64,000 nucleotides of DNA from Dallia pectoralis. Taxonomy: Eukaryota > Chordata > Actinopteri > Esociformes > Umbridae. The position numbers and the translations under genes were made by a program. Location of the stretch: assembly GCA_029465975.1 (NCBI GenBank), contig CM055730.1:7615758-7679757 (forward strand), in the 5' to 3' direction. This document shows positions 36,749-48,838 of the stretch, in pieces. Each line of letters opens with the position of its first letter. Position 1 is the first letter of the stretch. Under the pieces are notes generated by a model. That model made no database searches. It was not told the origin of the DNA and saw only the letters and a program-made list of their open reading frames with translations.

Positions 36749-39700
36749 TCATGTGGCATTTGAGGAGCAGCGTTGGAGAAGAAGCGCATGGCACGTATCA
36801 CAGACTCTGACAGGCTTTGGCGAGGCAGGAAGAGGCAGCTCGTTGTCAGAGCAAGCATTGCAGAAGATCTCTCCACAGTTTCTGCAATGGTGCTTGAGAA
36901 ATTGAGACATGGAAAACACATCAGCTTCTCTATGCCAGAGAAAAGCGGGTTTGCATGAAATCCCTTCGTGTAGTTGTCTAACTGGAATGTGTTGAATGCT
37001 GGGTCTACACTGTCCCAATATACAGTGCCTTACAAAGGATTTAGACCCCATACCAATATATGCATGGCATAGAGAAAGTCTCATGAACAGATTTTACCTG
37101 AATAGCAAATGGTACATTTTGTTGTTGTTATATTTATAAAAGTCAAACCCAATCATTGTAAGGTGAACACATACAATTTAAGGTCAACACATACATTTAC
37201 AGATAAGGAAAATAAACTTTGTTTTATTTAAATAAAAGCACACATTAAAAAGCACACATTGAAGCTGTCCCTCTAAACCATTTGTAGTTTTAAAAATGGG
37301 ACAGATCTGAATAATCTTTCAGACAAAATGTGCCAATTGAAAAGTCCTTACCTTCCTCCTAGAAATGGAGAACTCTTTCTCACACAATTTACAGTGGGTA
37401 GCTTCTTTGTCTTTCAGCCAGACTTGCCCTCCCTGTATTATTACATGTTTTAGAGGGCATTCAACAGCACTGGTGAAAGTAATAACATAAGAGAAACTCT
37501 TTTTTGTGAGGAAAATTTTATTTGAATATTTAATAGGGACACTTACCTGAAGTGCTTTATTGGCCTCTTTAATGTCTTCAATTTTAAGTTTTGATCTGCG
37601 TTAAAAATAATACAAACAAACAAAATAAACGTGGATCAGTTCACTTAATTAACTTGAAATTCATGCAAATGTCCTAAATAAACAGTAGGTGCCCAAACTA
37701 AAGGCAGATAGGCAGAAATGGGTAATTGATGATATTTATAGTACATTCTCCAGCATCTCTACTCAAAGAAAGTCTATATCCAATAAAAACATTCAATATA
37801 TTTTTTTATATAGACAAGTACTCGCTAAGTTTGCAGCCTAGCTCCTCCAGGGCTTGTTCCTGTTCTTCACAAATCCCCTTTAGCTGGGTATTCTCATCGT
37901 GAAGCCTGTGGAACTCCTGCAGGAAAAGCATTTGAAACACATCAAATCCACGGTGTAAATTCAACGTAGCATTTTAATGTCTCATAAAGCCCAATGTTGA
38001 ACCCACAAACCTTTTTCAGTCCATTTATTTGCTGGGCTTCAGCGCTAAGCAGAGCTACGATGTCTCGTTCCCTGTCCAGGTCGTTCTCCAAGGTCTGTCG
38101 CCATTCTTTCTCAATTTTTAGGTCTGTCTCTAGCTGATGCCTAGGAAAGGAATTTAATCTTAATTTTGGTGCAGAGACGGCTAACAAACAAGTAAGTGTT
38201 TATGTCTTTCAGTGAATGTACATTACCACATGTAGACTTACATTTGTTTTTCTCTTTGGGCAATCTGCTTTTGGAGACTGTCCGCTTTGTTGGCAAAGTC
38301 CTGCTTGAATTTGCGTGCGCCATCTTCTGCAGCCCAGCGGTCCCGTTCTGCCTCCTGTAATCTGGTGTAATTCAAACTGGGTAAAACTGAGGCACCAATT
38401 GCAAGAAAAAAAAGGGTGCAGGTTTTGGGGATGCAATGGGGCAAACTGGCGAAAGAAAGGGGGAAGGTCAAACACCTACAGGCAAGCCATTTTGAAGAGG
38501 AGCTGGCCAGACAGTGGAAGGAAAAGTTGAACATTTCTATGAACACTGAGGGCATATCGGTTGGTATGTTCACTATGCTCAAGACAAATGCAATGCTGAT
38601 TTTAAACATATAGCAAATGCTCCTGTTCGGAGAAACTTTATGAGAAGCCAATAATATCAAAAATCACTCTGCAAAAACTTCAAAACATCTAACTTTATTG
38701 TTTAATGTGATAAGACAATTGTTTTTAATGGGTAAAGTATTTGCTCTTACAGATACGTTTGAATTTATTAGTCATTCCAGTGCCACACTCATGGGATGCA
38801 GTACTACGAAGACGTTCTTTACTGAAAGAAGCTTGTCTTAACATTAAACGTACAAAAACCAATAAACAAGCTTCTTAAGAACAGTCCACTCATTACTTAA
38901 CAATACTGCATATAAACAAATCCCCGGGTTAGTGTGTGTCGAGAGTTAGCGATTGTGTTTAAATACTCAGAAAGAGATGTCTTTGACAAGCTTGTATTGA
39001 TGCTCTGTGTCCGTGCTGGCACATTTAACAAATGACATAGCAAGAGTGCGTGTCTGACTTAACAAATCTTTATCACTACCAAGATCAAGTAGGTAAAATG
39101 AGGGGGCAAGAAAATTATTCGGGATGGAAGAAGTGATTGTTTTTAAATTAAAAGTGATATCAAAAGTATGAGGGTAAAAAATGTAAACGATAAATGCAAA
39201 GGAAACAGAAAGGGGAAAGAGGATGTCAATATCAGTGAATTTCATTTTTTCCCACACAAGCCATAAGAAATTTGTTAAGCAAAGCATTCACAGAAAGAAA
39301 TATCAGAAAGGACATGGCAATTAAACCAATGGAAGACAATGGGGAGGGATGATCCATGTTGACTGAGACGTGACAAAGCTGTGGCCACATCACAACCAGC
39401 CGAGGCTGCGAAATGATTCGTGAATACGGCGATACGTACATACATTACAACACACCAACGTGCAAAAACGGAAAATAATTTGCATGCCGCAATAATTAAA
39501 GCCAACATTAAAGGCCAGTTTTCTAGACACAGATGAATGACCTTTGGTTAAATTACTTCAATTCAGGGCGACATTTATTTTGTGGACGAAATAAATTCCC
39601 TGCAAATAATATAGGGTCGATCTTCGAGTCAACTCCCTTACCTTTGTTCCAGTTGTTTCATGGTCGCTGTGATTTGATTGGTCTTCTCTTCCAAACGAGT

Positions 39701-42700
39701 GATCAAGTCATTCTTCTGTTTCATGCCGTCATCAGAAGTCTGGTCGACGACACATCATAGTAATTAGATTAGAAAAGCCCAATAACATATCCAATAGCAG
39801 AACGAAAGCAGCAACAAAATGTTCCTAGTCAAAGACTCTCCACAGCACCTGCATTTTTGTGTACATTTCCACGTTGATGGCCTTCACTTCATCGAGCTGG
39901 TGGCGCAGGCCGATTAGTGTGTCCTGCTTCTCGTGGATGTCCTTCTCCAGCAGTTTCATGGCCAGATCCATCTCTTGCTTCATGCTCACCTGTACCACCA
40001 ACTCATTCTCCACATCCTACAGGGACATGCAAGCAGAGCAGGTGTCAGTCAAATTAAAACCCGGCCCAACTGTAAACCATTGACACTCCGAAGCTTAGAA
40101 GTAAAACATCAAGCCTGGGTTAGAATTATTTCTTACCTGGTATTTTTTAATCAGATAGTTGCAAATTGATTGTTTTTGGCATGTCTAGTTAGTCAGCTGG
40201 CTAATGCATTTGTGTTTAAAAAAAAAAAAGAATTACTATTAAACAGTAGTGGCATTTTGCTTTATTTGAATACCAGTTCCTGGCATTTAAAAGGCATGGG
40301 GGAGTTGCCTGAAGCATGAGAAGATTACATCACTACAGAGGGGCTCAAAACGAGGATGACTTGCTGATGTTCTGATTGAACCTTGTGAGTTTGTTGACAC
40401 CCAGAACTGTTAAAACAAGCGGGTGTCACAAAAGGGGAACTAAATCCTGCAGCTTTAATATGCAACGGTCCCCAATCCTCTTAAGAGTACAATGTTTAAA
40501 CCACACCTCCTTAGTCGTCTGACTCTGCCATTATTTAACGCACTAGATGTGCTTTGAGATTACGTGGTTAATTATCTAGGGGACATGCTGTATGCTGACT
40601 AACCTGGCGTAGTTGACACTCCTCCCTGAGCTGTCTTCTGGCCTCGTTGTACATCTCGTCCAGGCCCTGTCTCGAATTTTTATACGTGTCCAGCTCCACA
40701 TCCACATCAACCTGGGTCACCTGACGATAACACATTAACATACATGGATTAGACCACACCCACATCTACCGGGGTCACGCTACGGTAACACATTAACATA
40801 CATGGATTGGACCACAACCCAATCAACCTGGGTCACATGACGATAACACATTAACACACATGGATTAGACCACACCCAGATAGACTAACTCAGACAGCAA
40901 GTAGGATATAAAAAAGCATACCTCAAGTTGCTGTTGAGCTTTCATGAGGATGATAGTGTTTTCATTTCTGAGCTGATGGTTCTCCTCCTGCAGTTTGATT
41001 ATGTTATTTTTCGCGATCGCCAACTGAAATGAAAAATTCAAATGGACACCGAATCAGTTAAAAACTGTGAATGTTTGGAACCTTATGAGAATGCTAATTA
41101 AATACTTGGCAGTACCTCCTCAATGAGTTTAGAGTTTGATTTCTCCAAGTTATCCACTCTCCCTTGTAAGCCGTGGACTGAGGAACTGTGTCATAAGGAA
41201 AAGAGCATATTTACTGCCATTTTATATTTGGTCTGCCAACAGACATTGAAGAACGTACACAGCTTCTGTTGAGGTTGTGCAATAGACATGAGACAGTAGA
41301 ACATAAGGGATATGTGCTTGCACAACCAGTGGAAATGACCTTGCCGATAAGAGCTGCATAAGATTAAACGCATCGATGGCCAACAACACTGTCACAGTGA
41401 AGTAAAAAGAAAAGGTGCATACTTAAGCTGCCTGTTTAGCTCTTCAACGTAGTTCTTCTGGTCCAAAATGGCTGCTATTTGACCATTCCTATTGACAGAA
41501 ATATATATATATATAATTACGAAATATAACAGTAAAATCGTTTCAAATGTAAGTTCAGTTAATGTTTGATAGCTCAGCTTATCCATGAATAATGTCCATG
41601 TAAATCTGTCAATGGGTAAATGAAAACCACAAGAGTTACCTTTCCTCACTTCTGTAGTCATCTATGTCATTTTTCAAATACATGGAGAAGTCAATAACCC
41701 CAACCTAAAAAAAAAAGCAAAATACGGTTTGTGGTGATACTGACTTGATTCCACTCAGGTCTGTTATTTTGGGATTTGATTTGAACATTTGAAAGGCTGT
41801 CACAGGGAGTTTCAGAACAATGACTTAAGTGTTTGCAGTAGTGTGTGTGTGCGTGCATGCGCGTGTGCGCGTGGGTGTGTGCGTGTGTAAAACTCACCTG
41901 TGTATCTAGATCCTCACCCTTCACACACAGGTTGGCATCGATCACATTGAGTCCCACCAGCAGGCCTACAATGACCGCCCCCTCTTCCTCCACCATCACA
42001 GAAGAGTTCTCATAGAAATCACTGTGGCCATAACAGACACATTCAACATCAGTTTAACACAGACACATTCAACATCAGTTTAACACAGACACATTCAACA
42101 TCAGTTTAACACAGACACATTCAACATCAGTTTAACACAGACACATTCAACATCAGTTTAACACAGACACATTCAACATCAGTTTAACACAGACACATTC
42201 AACATCAGTTTAACACAGACACATTGAACATCAGTTTAACACAGACACATTCAACATCAGTTTAACACAGACACACTCAACATGAGATCAACACAAATAC
42301 TACCACTGCGTATTATAAGAATGTGACTTTAAACACTGTACAACACATTGATACCTCGATATAGCCATTTGAAATAGTTCGCAGCAAGCCTGCTGAGAGG
42401 TGAATCACAAAACACCTTCTTGGGCTAAGCTTGGCCGAATATGGTTATGTGGAGAGCAAGCAGAGTATGGGGAAAAACAATGGAACTGACTGGAAATACG
42501 GGCCCTCCTAGTACCTCAGAAGGTCCTTCCTGGCAATCAGAACGCGGAGATAATCTGCCAACCTCTTCTGCATGAGGGCCAGACGCAGCCACGCCCGTGC
42601 TCTGCCCAGCGGAGTCCTACAACAAAACATGACCTACAGTTGTCAGGACAACAATGTATATTCAATACTAGTGCTACATACATCTGGTACACTCTTATAA

Positions 42701-45700
42701 AAGTAGAGACAGTCACCATAGACAAATCTATCTCCCGAAGGAAGACAGATTCAGCAGACACTGCATGTATCACAAAGTTGTGACCGAACGACACTAACTA
42801 ACATCATGCGATAATTAGAGCAATATAAGAGTTGCATACTTCCCACAACACTTGAAACACTGTTAGAGAATTTGACATAAAAGCACATGCCTACAAGCTC
42901 CAGTACATCTTAGGTGAGTGGTGCCGTTGCCATTGCAGAATATGTAAGACACCCACAGTGTAACATGGATATTAACTCAACTGGCACAGGTGTAAAAATA
43001 CCACACATAATTTATAGCACAATATAAAGTCTATAATCTCATCTGTGTAACTCTCGTGTATGTTTGTTGTCATAATGCTTGAAATGTAAACAGCTGTTTG
43101 CCATGCCAATAAAGCTCGTTTGAATTGAATTCACATTAGTGAGTGCGTATATTTACTTGGTATGGCCCCCAACCTCGTTTGAATTGAACAAGCTATCCTG
43201 GTGTAGACATTCAAATTGGCATGTATAATGCATCGTCAATATGTGACGCAGAGGAACACGTGTCGGCTTGCTTTCTAAGCTTACAGAACCAACGTATTTT
43301 GCTGTATATGCTGTTCTATTAGCGATCTAGTCCTAAACGGAGCGTATTCTCTTAAGAAATAAAATGCAAACTGAACAGAAAACATGAACTGAAAGTACAA
43401 CAACACAGACACTTCCCTGTTTTGACTCAAGTTTCTCTTCAGTATATCACCAAACAATAAATATATTTAGCCCTAGAGCTTTTAAACATTTAGTTTACAC
43501 ATTCAGGTTACCGCACTTGTCATTATGGCCTAGAATTCTAACAGCGATGATCATGGGTCACGAAACAGAAATGTCCTGTTTGGCCAACGTGGCAGCTGTC
43601 ATTGGAGCTTAAAGTCTTGCACCAGGCGTTAAAGTTTGTCATGATTAACAACGATAATGAACGGGTACACAGAAACATCTCTGTTCCTGCTACATACTTA
43701 AGTCCTGGTAAGTCCCTGATGCTGGCCGCAATCTCTCCTGCCTCGGGACACAGCTTTTCCACCATCTCCAGAGGACCCCATAGAGACTTGTTGTATCCAA
43801 GAAACGACTTCTTCACTGGGGACGAAAAAAACCTATTGAGATTTCATGCCGTTGTTGTCTGTTTGCATATCATTACGAAAGTCCAAATCCTAATGTTTCA
43901 TGCGTATGTTATCCAGCAGTATCCCCAAAGCCCGCCACTGGAAGGGCCAACAGTAATATATAAACACGCACTAAACATGACCAAACATTCCCCAACCAAA
44001 CATGTCGGTAGGCTGATGGTGTCAACATTACTAATGATGTGTGAATACCTTTGAGGCCATGTTTAAGGCAGTGCTCCATGACAACGAAAAACTGCTGAAG
44101 GGGAGGGTAGTCAGAGTCCAGGGTGCGTCCAAAACTGAGCGCTGACTCAATCAGGCCTTTGATGCTGAGCTTGGCCATGTTCAGAAGGTTTGCCCTCTCC
44201 ATTGCCATTGGGTCTCGCAGAGCTAAACAGAGAAGGGGACAGACCAGCTACAGTATAGTATGTGATGTGATTAAAACCCCACTGAGATAAACAGAGAAGG
44301 GACCAGCTACAGTATAGTATGTGATTAAAACCCCACTGAGATAAACAGAGAAGGGGACCAGCTCCAGTATAGTATGTGATGTGATTAAAACCCCACTGAG
44401 ATAAACAGAGAAGGGACCAGCTACAGTATAGTATGTGATGTGATTAAAACCCCACTGAGATAAACAGAGAATGGACAGACCAGCTACAGTATAGTATGTG
44501 ATGTGATTAAAACCCCACTGAGATAAACAGAGAAGGGACAGACCAGCTACAGTATAGTATGTGATGTGATTAAAACCCCACTGAGATAAACAGAGAAGGG
44601 ACAGACCAGCTACAGTATAGTATGTGATGTGATTAAAACCCCACTGAGATAAACAGAGAAGGGGACAGACCAGCTACAGTATAGTATGTGATGTGATTAA
44701 AACCCCACTGAGATAAACAGAGAAGGGACCAGCTCCAGTATAGTATGTGATGTGATTAAAACCCCACTGAGATAAACAGAGAAGGGACCAGCTACAGTAT
44801 AGTATGTGATGTGATTAAAACCCCACTGAGATAAACAGAGAAGGGACAGACCAGCTACAGTATAGTATGTGATGTGATTAAAACCCCACTGAGATAAACA
44901 GAGAAGGGACAGACCAGCTACAGTATAGTATGTGATGTGATAAAAACCCCACTGAGATAAACAGAGAAGGGACAGACCAGCTACAGTATAGTATGTGATG
45001 TGATTAAAACCCCACTGAGATAAACAGAGAAGGGACCAGCTCCAGTATAGTATGTGATGTGATTAAAACCCCACTGAGATAAACAGAGAAGGGACAGACC
45101 AGCTACAGTATAGTATGTGATGTGATTAAAACCCTACTGAGATAAACAGAGAAGGGACCAGCTCCAGTATAGTATGTGATGTGATTAAAACCCCACTGAG
45201 ATAAACATAGAAGGGACCAGCTACAGTATAGTATGTGATGTGATTAAAACCCCCACTGAGATAAACAGAGAAGGGGACAGACCAGCTACAGTATAGTATG
45301 TGATGTGATTAAAACCCCACTGAGATAAACAGAGAAGGGGACAGACCAGCTACAGGCCAGATACAGTATAGTATGAACAGTATAGTATGTGATGAAAACC
45401 ACATTGCCATTACTATTTTCATGGTATATTTATGTACACTTACAGTGCCGTTTAAAAACATATTTGCCACGCTCTGATTTTTGCTTTTTTCGCAGAATGT
45501 TACCAGGTCATTGACATATTTAAACCAAAGGGACATGTATGGAACATAAACATTACAATAATATAATGTGTGTAAATATAAATAACTCCTGCAACACCCA
45601 TGAATACCCAATACTGCACCCAAATATTTCCTTTGGTTTTCTGATTGTTTTCCCAGTGCCATGAAGGCATTTAGACCGACTCTTTACATCTCTGGGTTTG

Positions 45701-46932
45701 AGCATGAACAATTAGTTTCAGGCCCTGCCAGCAGATGGCTACAGAACTGTGTTCACACAGAAACAGCAAGTTTTCCAAACTAAAGAATCTGAAATCAATT
45801 CAGTCACTAATCTGATTTTATGTTAAGCAAAGTGAAATATAACCTTTAAAAGTGAACATTAGTAAGAAATGACTATCATTATTTTGGGGACTGTTACGAC
45901 ACTTGAAAATGAATCTGGCACAGCCTTCTGCAGCCAGTACAGGTAGGTGGTGTGTTAACAGAGATATTGAGATCTCCCCCCAGACTGACTCGGATAGTGT
46001 CGAGTAAGCTAATATCTTAGTGTTCAGAACTAAGTGTGATTAACGAGAGGAAAGCTTTGCACTGGACTTTAGCAATGATTTGCCAAGGGAGTCTTTTGTC
46101 TTCCGTTGTCTCAAATGTTTAATGACACAGATGTCACTGTTAGATGTTTCTGGGGATGGACAGTAGACACATCTGCATCTTCAAAAAGGTAGCTGCGTAT
46201 GGCCGGACTAAAAGCATCAGTAATTGAATAGTATGCCATTCGTTTGCAAAAATGTTCATCTGTAAAAGATAAGTATCATTGTGCAATTCCATCTGTGCAT
46301 TATGGCATATATACACTCTCCATAAATATGCAGCTGGATTCCATCTGTGCATTGTGGCCTATACACTCTCCATCTCCATATAGGATGCATCTGGTTTGCT
46401 CTACAGTAACTGCAGCACACATCTCCTCCTGGATCACGCTATTGGCCCTGGGTGTGGTTCTGGACAGCCATTGGCCAGTAGAAATGACACGTTAACAACA
46501 CATCAACACTAGGTGTAACTGCACTTTGACAGTGAATTAGATGTCATTTATACAGCTATTCTGAACAGCAAACGCGCACGCGCCTATTGACTAGAGCCGG
46601 CACGCGCAGCACGGTTAAATAACCGTGTCCACATGACAACAGCAATTACCTTGGGCACTCCATTCGTTCACGAAGGACGTGGGTTCCGCTACCTTGGCCA
46701 GAACATGACTGCTGCTTCCCGAAAAAGTCTCCGACGCTTTCCTGGCCAGTGCGAATATAGGCGCCTGCCACCTCCCGTCCCCGGCTCTCATGGTTGCGGA
46801 CGTGGTGCTGCTGGGTTTGTCTCCGGTGGATTTGTCTTCCTGCAACCTCAGGATGCCGAACACCTGAGACTTCTCTTTGTTGCTCTCGGGTTCAGCTAAT
46901 GCGAGGTCGTGCTCTGCTGCAGGTGTAGACAT
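36749..46932 (-). CDS. rufy2: RUFY2, RUN and FYVE domain protein, 18 coding exons
   Basis: Exons in gene order: 46650-46932, 44049-44222, 43698-43815, 42515-42616, 41898-42021, 41640-41704, 41423-41488, 41116-41185, 40922-41023, 40604-40720, 39849-40016, 39642-39739, 38242-38361, 38011-38140, 37822-37916, 37547-37595, 37352-37432, 36749-36892. They join in phase to 701 aa. RUFY proteins are endosomal/trans-Golgi adaptors for small GTPases. After a 94-residue Ser/Ala-rich N-terminus comes ERANLLNMAKLSIKGLIESA and the RUN domain (about 130-265). A long coiled coil follows (about 300-610), then a C-terminal FYVE finger (about 630-695) with VWLKD, RRKHHCRNCG and RVCD for phosphatidylinositol-3-phosphate binding. 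Identity to the remembered human protein is very high in the RUN and FYVE parts. Introns 1, 4 and 10 contain tandem arrays touching splice sites. Intron 12 (38362-39641) holds nothing recognised. Confidence 0.95.
37020..37060. mobile_element. Tc1-like terminal-inverted-repeat remnant in RUFY2 intron 17
   Basis: TACAGTGCCTTACAAAGGAT followed by TTAGACCCCATA closely resembles the CAGTGCCTTGCRAAAGTATT-type ends of fish Tc1-like elements. The matching right end was not located within the intron. Confidence 0.35.
40702..40877 (-). repeat. 59-bp triplication spanning the RUFY2 exon 10 acceptor
   Basis: Three tandem units of about 59 bp. The first contains the last 16-19 exon-end bases (CATCAACCTGGGTCAC on plus) and the working acceptor CGTCAG/GTGACC (minus). 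The two intronic copies keep the exon sequence, but the acceptor AG has become GC in copy 2 (40761-40820) and AT in copy 3 (40821-40877). Confidence 0.9.
42031..42288 (-). repeat. 26-bp minisatellite beside the RUFY2 exon 5 acceptor
   Basis: About ten units of ACACAGACACATTCAACATC plus AGTTTA. The first begins 9 bases from the exon 5 acceptor, so the acceptor's upstream sequence is a repeat unit. Confidence 0.95.
43050..43140 (+). mobile_element. L2-type LINE 3' tail in RUFY2 intron 3
   Basis: GCCATGCCAATAAAGCTCGT followed by TTGAATTGAATT is a typical fish L2/Rex1-like 3' terminus with a TTGAA tail. Confidence 0.55.
44223..45357 (-). repeat. 59-63-bp VNTR grown from the RUFY2 exon 2 acceptor
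   Basis: Nineteen units counting the acceptor itself. The unit is GAGATAAACAGAGAAGGGAC, then (AGAC)CAGCTACAGTATAGTA, then TGTGATGTGATTAAAACCCC and ACT. Read in gene sense, each ends ..CTTCTCTGTTTAT/CTCAG, while the true acceptor is ..CTTCTCTGTTTAG/CTCTG. All 18 intronic units have AT where the acceptor has AG. Confidence 0.95.
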
Positions 46933-48194
46933 CGTCGAGATATCCTACGGTTTAGTCGACAGTTCACCTGGCCACCATTGTTGCAGACATATCTGGGAGA
47001 GCATTTGATAAATGATCCAATGCCAGCCCTATAATGTGCACATCGCATTTCATCTACACGCCATGTTTGAACGCCGCATTCACGTTTCGTCGACGAGATA
47101 CGCGATTATCCCGTGTTCTCCGTAGTGTGTGGAGATTTGTTTACACCCTACAGAAGGCGATTCGCACTCATGTCGGATAGGGGTGTAGCGAAAACGTCCA
47201 CAACAGCACTACGTAATGGACTGCCGTGTTTCGGGTTTTGCTGCCCCCTACCGTTCGGTTGAAGAACTGGAGTTGTTTTCACAACCCTCTACCGCCTGAC
47301 TGAAATATATCAAGTTAAATATCCAGTCTGCGTACTGTTGTAAAATACCAGAATATGAATTATCAGTGGATTTTTTTTTGAAAATGGTCATCTAAAGCAG
47401 TATGACCATTTCGTAACAAGTTCACAGAAATGGTCGTAGCCACGTATGAATAAGATAATTATATAAATGTGCCTTAATTTAACAAATGATTTGAAATATG
47501 CAGTTTTTATGTTTCATGAGTAGAAAGATTAAAGTTATTCTAGTTATCATTACTTTTTAATCAATTATCTTATCCCCATGGCTTTAAATACATAACCAGG
47601 TCACAACATTGTGGATTTCTAACAGAGTAGACAGGAGTTGTTAGCTAGTGTTTAAGATAAAGGGTTTATCTACAACCACCAGCAACAGGGTAATATCATT
47701 TTAAAAGAGAAGTTCTAAAGTTCTTCTAGTACCCTTTGTACTAGGGAAGCGAAACCAACTGTCAGCCTCTGGTACCCCAGATATATGCCCCCATATCACC
47801 AGTGAACCACCACCTGATTGAGGAAAAGATCAGCTCTGCATGCATTTTCTTTTTAAAATACCTTGGTTGTATGCAAGTCGCTCCATGCTCTCACTATGAG
47901 TGATGCCCCAGCGATGTAGACTCTGAGGTGAGTACATGGTGAAGATCACGTTGGTCCAATACGGTCCTAGACACGCCACTATTTAGTCTGCAGTGAGGAG
48001 AGTAAAAAATTATGCTAACTACTACCTCACAAACATCATACACTTTCCCACCGTGAGCTTATATGGATTAAGTAAAATGTATAATTGTGTAAAAAAATCT
48101 GATTCGGTTGAAAAGTTAGGGTAACTTCCTTGGTTGTTGGTTAGAGGTCACGAGATGTCCTGCTGAATACTTTCTGACTCGGGAATGTTCTAAC
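46933..48194. other. RUFY2 5' flank / probable promoter, then unannotated DNA
   Basis: CpG-bearing sequence at about 46560-47250 surrounds the RUFY2 first coding exon and is the likely promoter and 5' UTR. From about 47300 the DNA becomes AT-rich, with no feature recognised. Confidence 0.4.
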
Positions 48195-48395
48195 TGTGAT
48201 CTTTCAGACATCTCTTACCCTAAACCACTTCCCTAAACCCATCCCATAAACCCTTTCCATAAACCACTTCCCTAACTAAATCCATTCCATAAACCTGTCC
48301 CATGAACCCTTTGCATAAAGCACTTCCCTCAACCCATCCCATGAACACTTTCCATAAACCACTTCCCTATAAGCCCTTTCCATATACCCTAACAC
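48195..48395. repeat. imperfect CCATAAACC-CTTCCCTAA repeat
   Basis: Repeated blocks of ATAAACCACTTCCCTAA and CCCATAAACCCTTTCC in variable order, giving roughly 20-40 bp spacing. It is degenerate. Another short imperfect array (GAACCAGAAT-type, about 18 bp) lies at 48592-48665. Confidence 0.65.
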
Positions 48396-48788
48396 TTGCA
48401 AGTGACACTTTTCAACTTCAATGGGATGATTTGCAATACTTATTGGGCTTCAAGCATCTGCAATAACAAGGACTCAATCTCTTAAACCAGAACTAAAGTG
48501 TTGCACCATAACTGACTTGCCACTCAAGTAAGCAAAGTCATCAATAGGATTATTCAATAACATTATTCCAGACAAGTTGACTAGAATGCGGGGAACCAGA
48601 ATCAGAAGAACCAGAATTAAGGGAACCCAAATGAGGACCACCAGAATGAGGAGAACCTGAACAACAGGGTCCACTGTACCTTTTTCCAAGTAATTCTTGT
48701 TCCCTGGCCTGAAGTTCAAAGATGCTAACATCTTGCTAACAGCCAGCAACAACTCCCTCCCCCAAAAAAGTGTAACTAATGATTGTTA

Positions 48789-48790
<2 letters not shown>

Positions 48791-48834
<44 letters not shown>

Positions 48835-48838
48835 ACAA
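48791..48838. repeat. (CA)n microsatellite
   Basis: About 17 CA units, then ACACAAACACACACAAAG. Confidence 0.95.

Noticed and set aside
46633..46899. Plus-strand 88-codon ORF
   Set aside because: It is a shadow of RUFY2 coding exon 1 on the minus strand.
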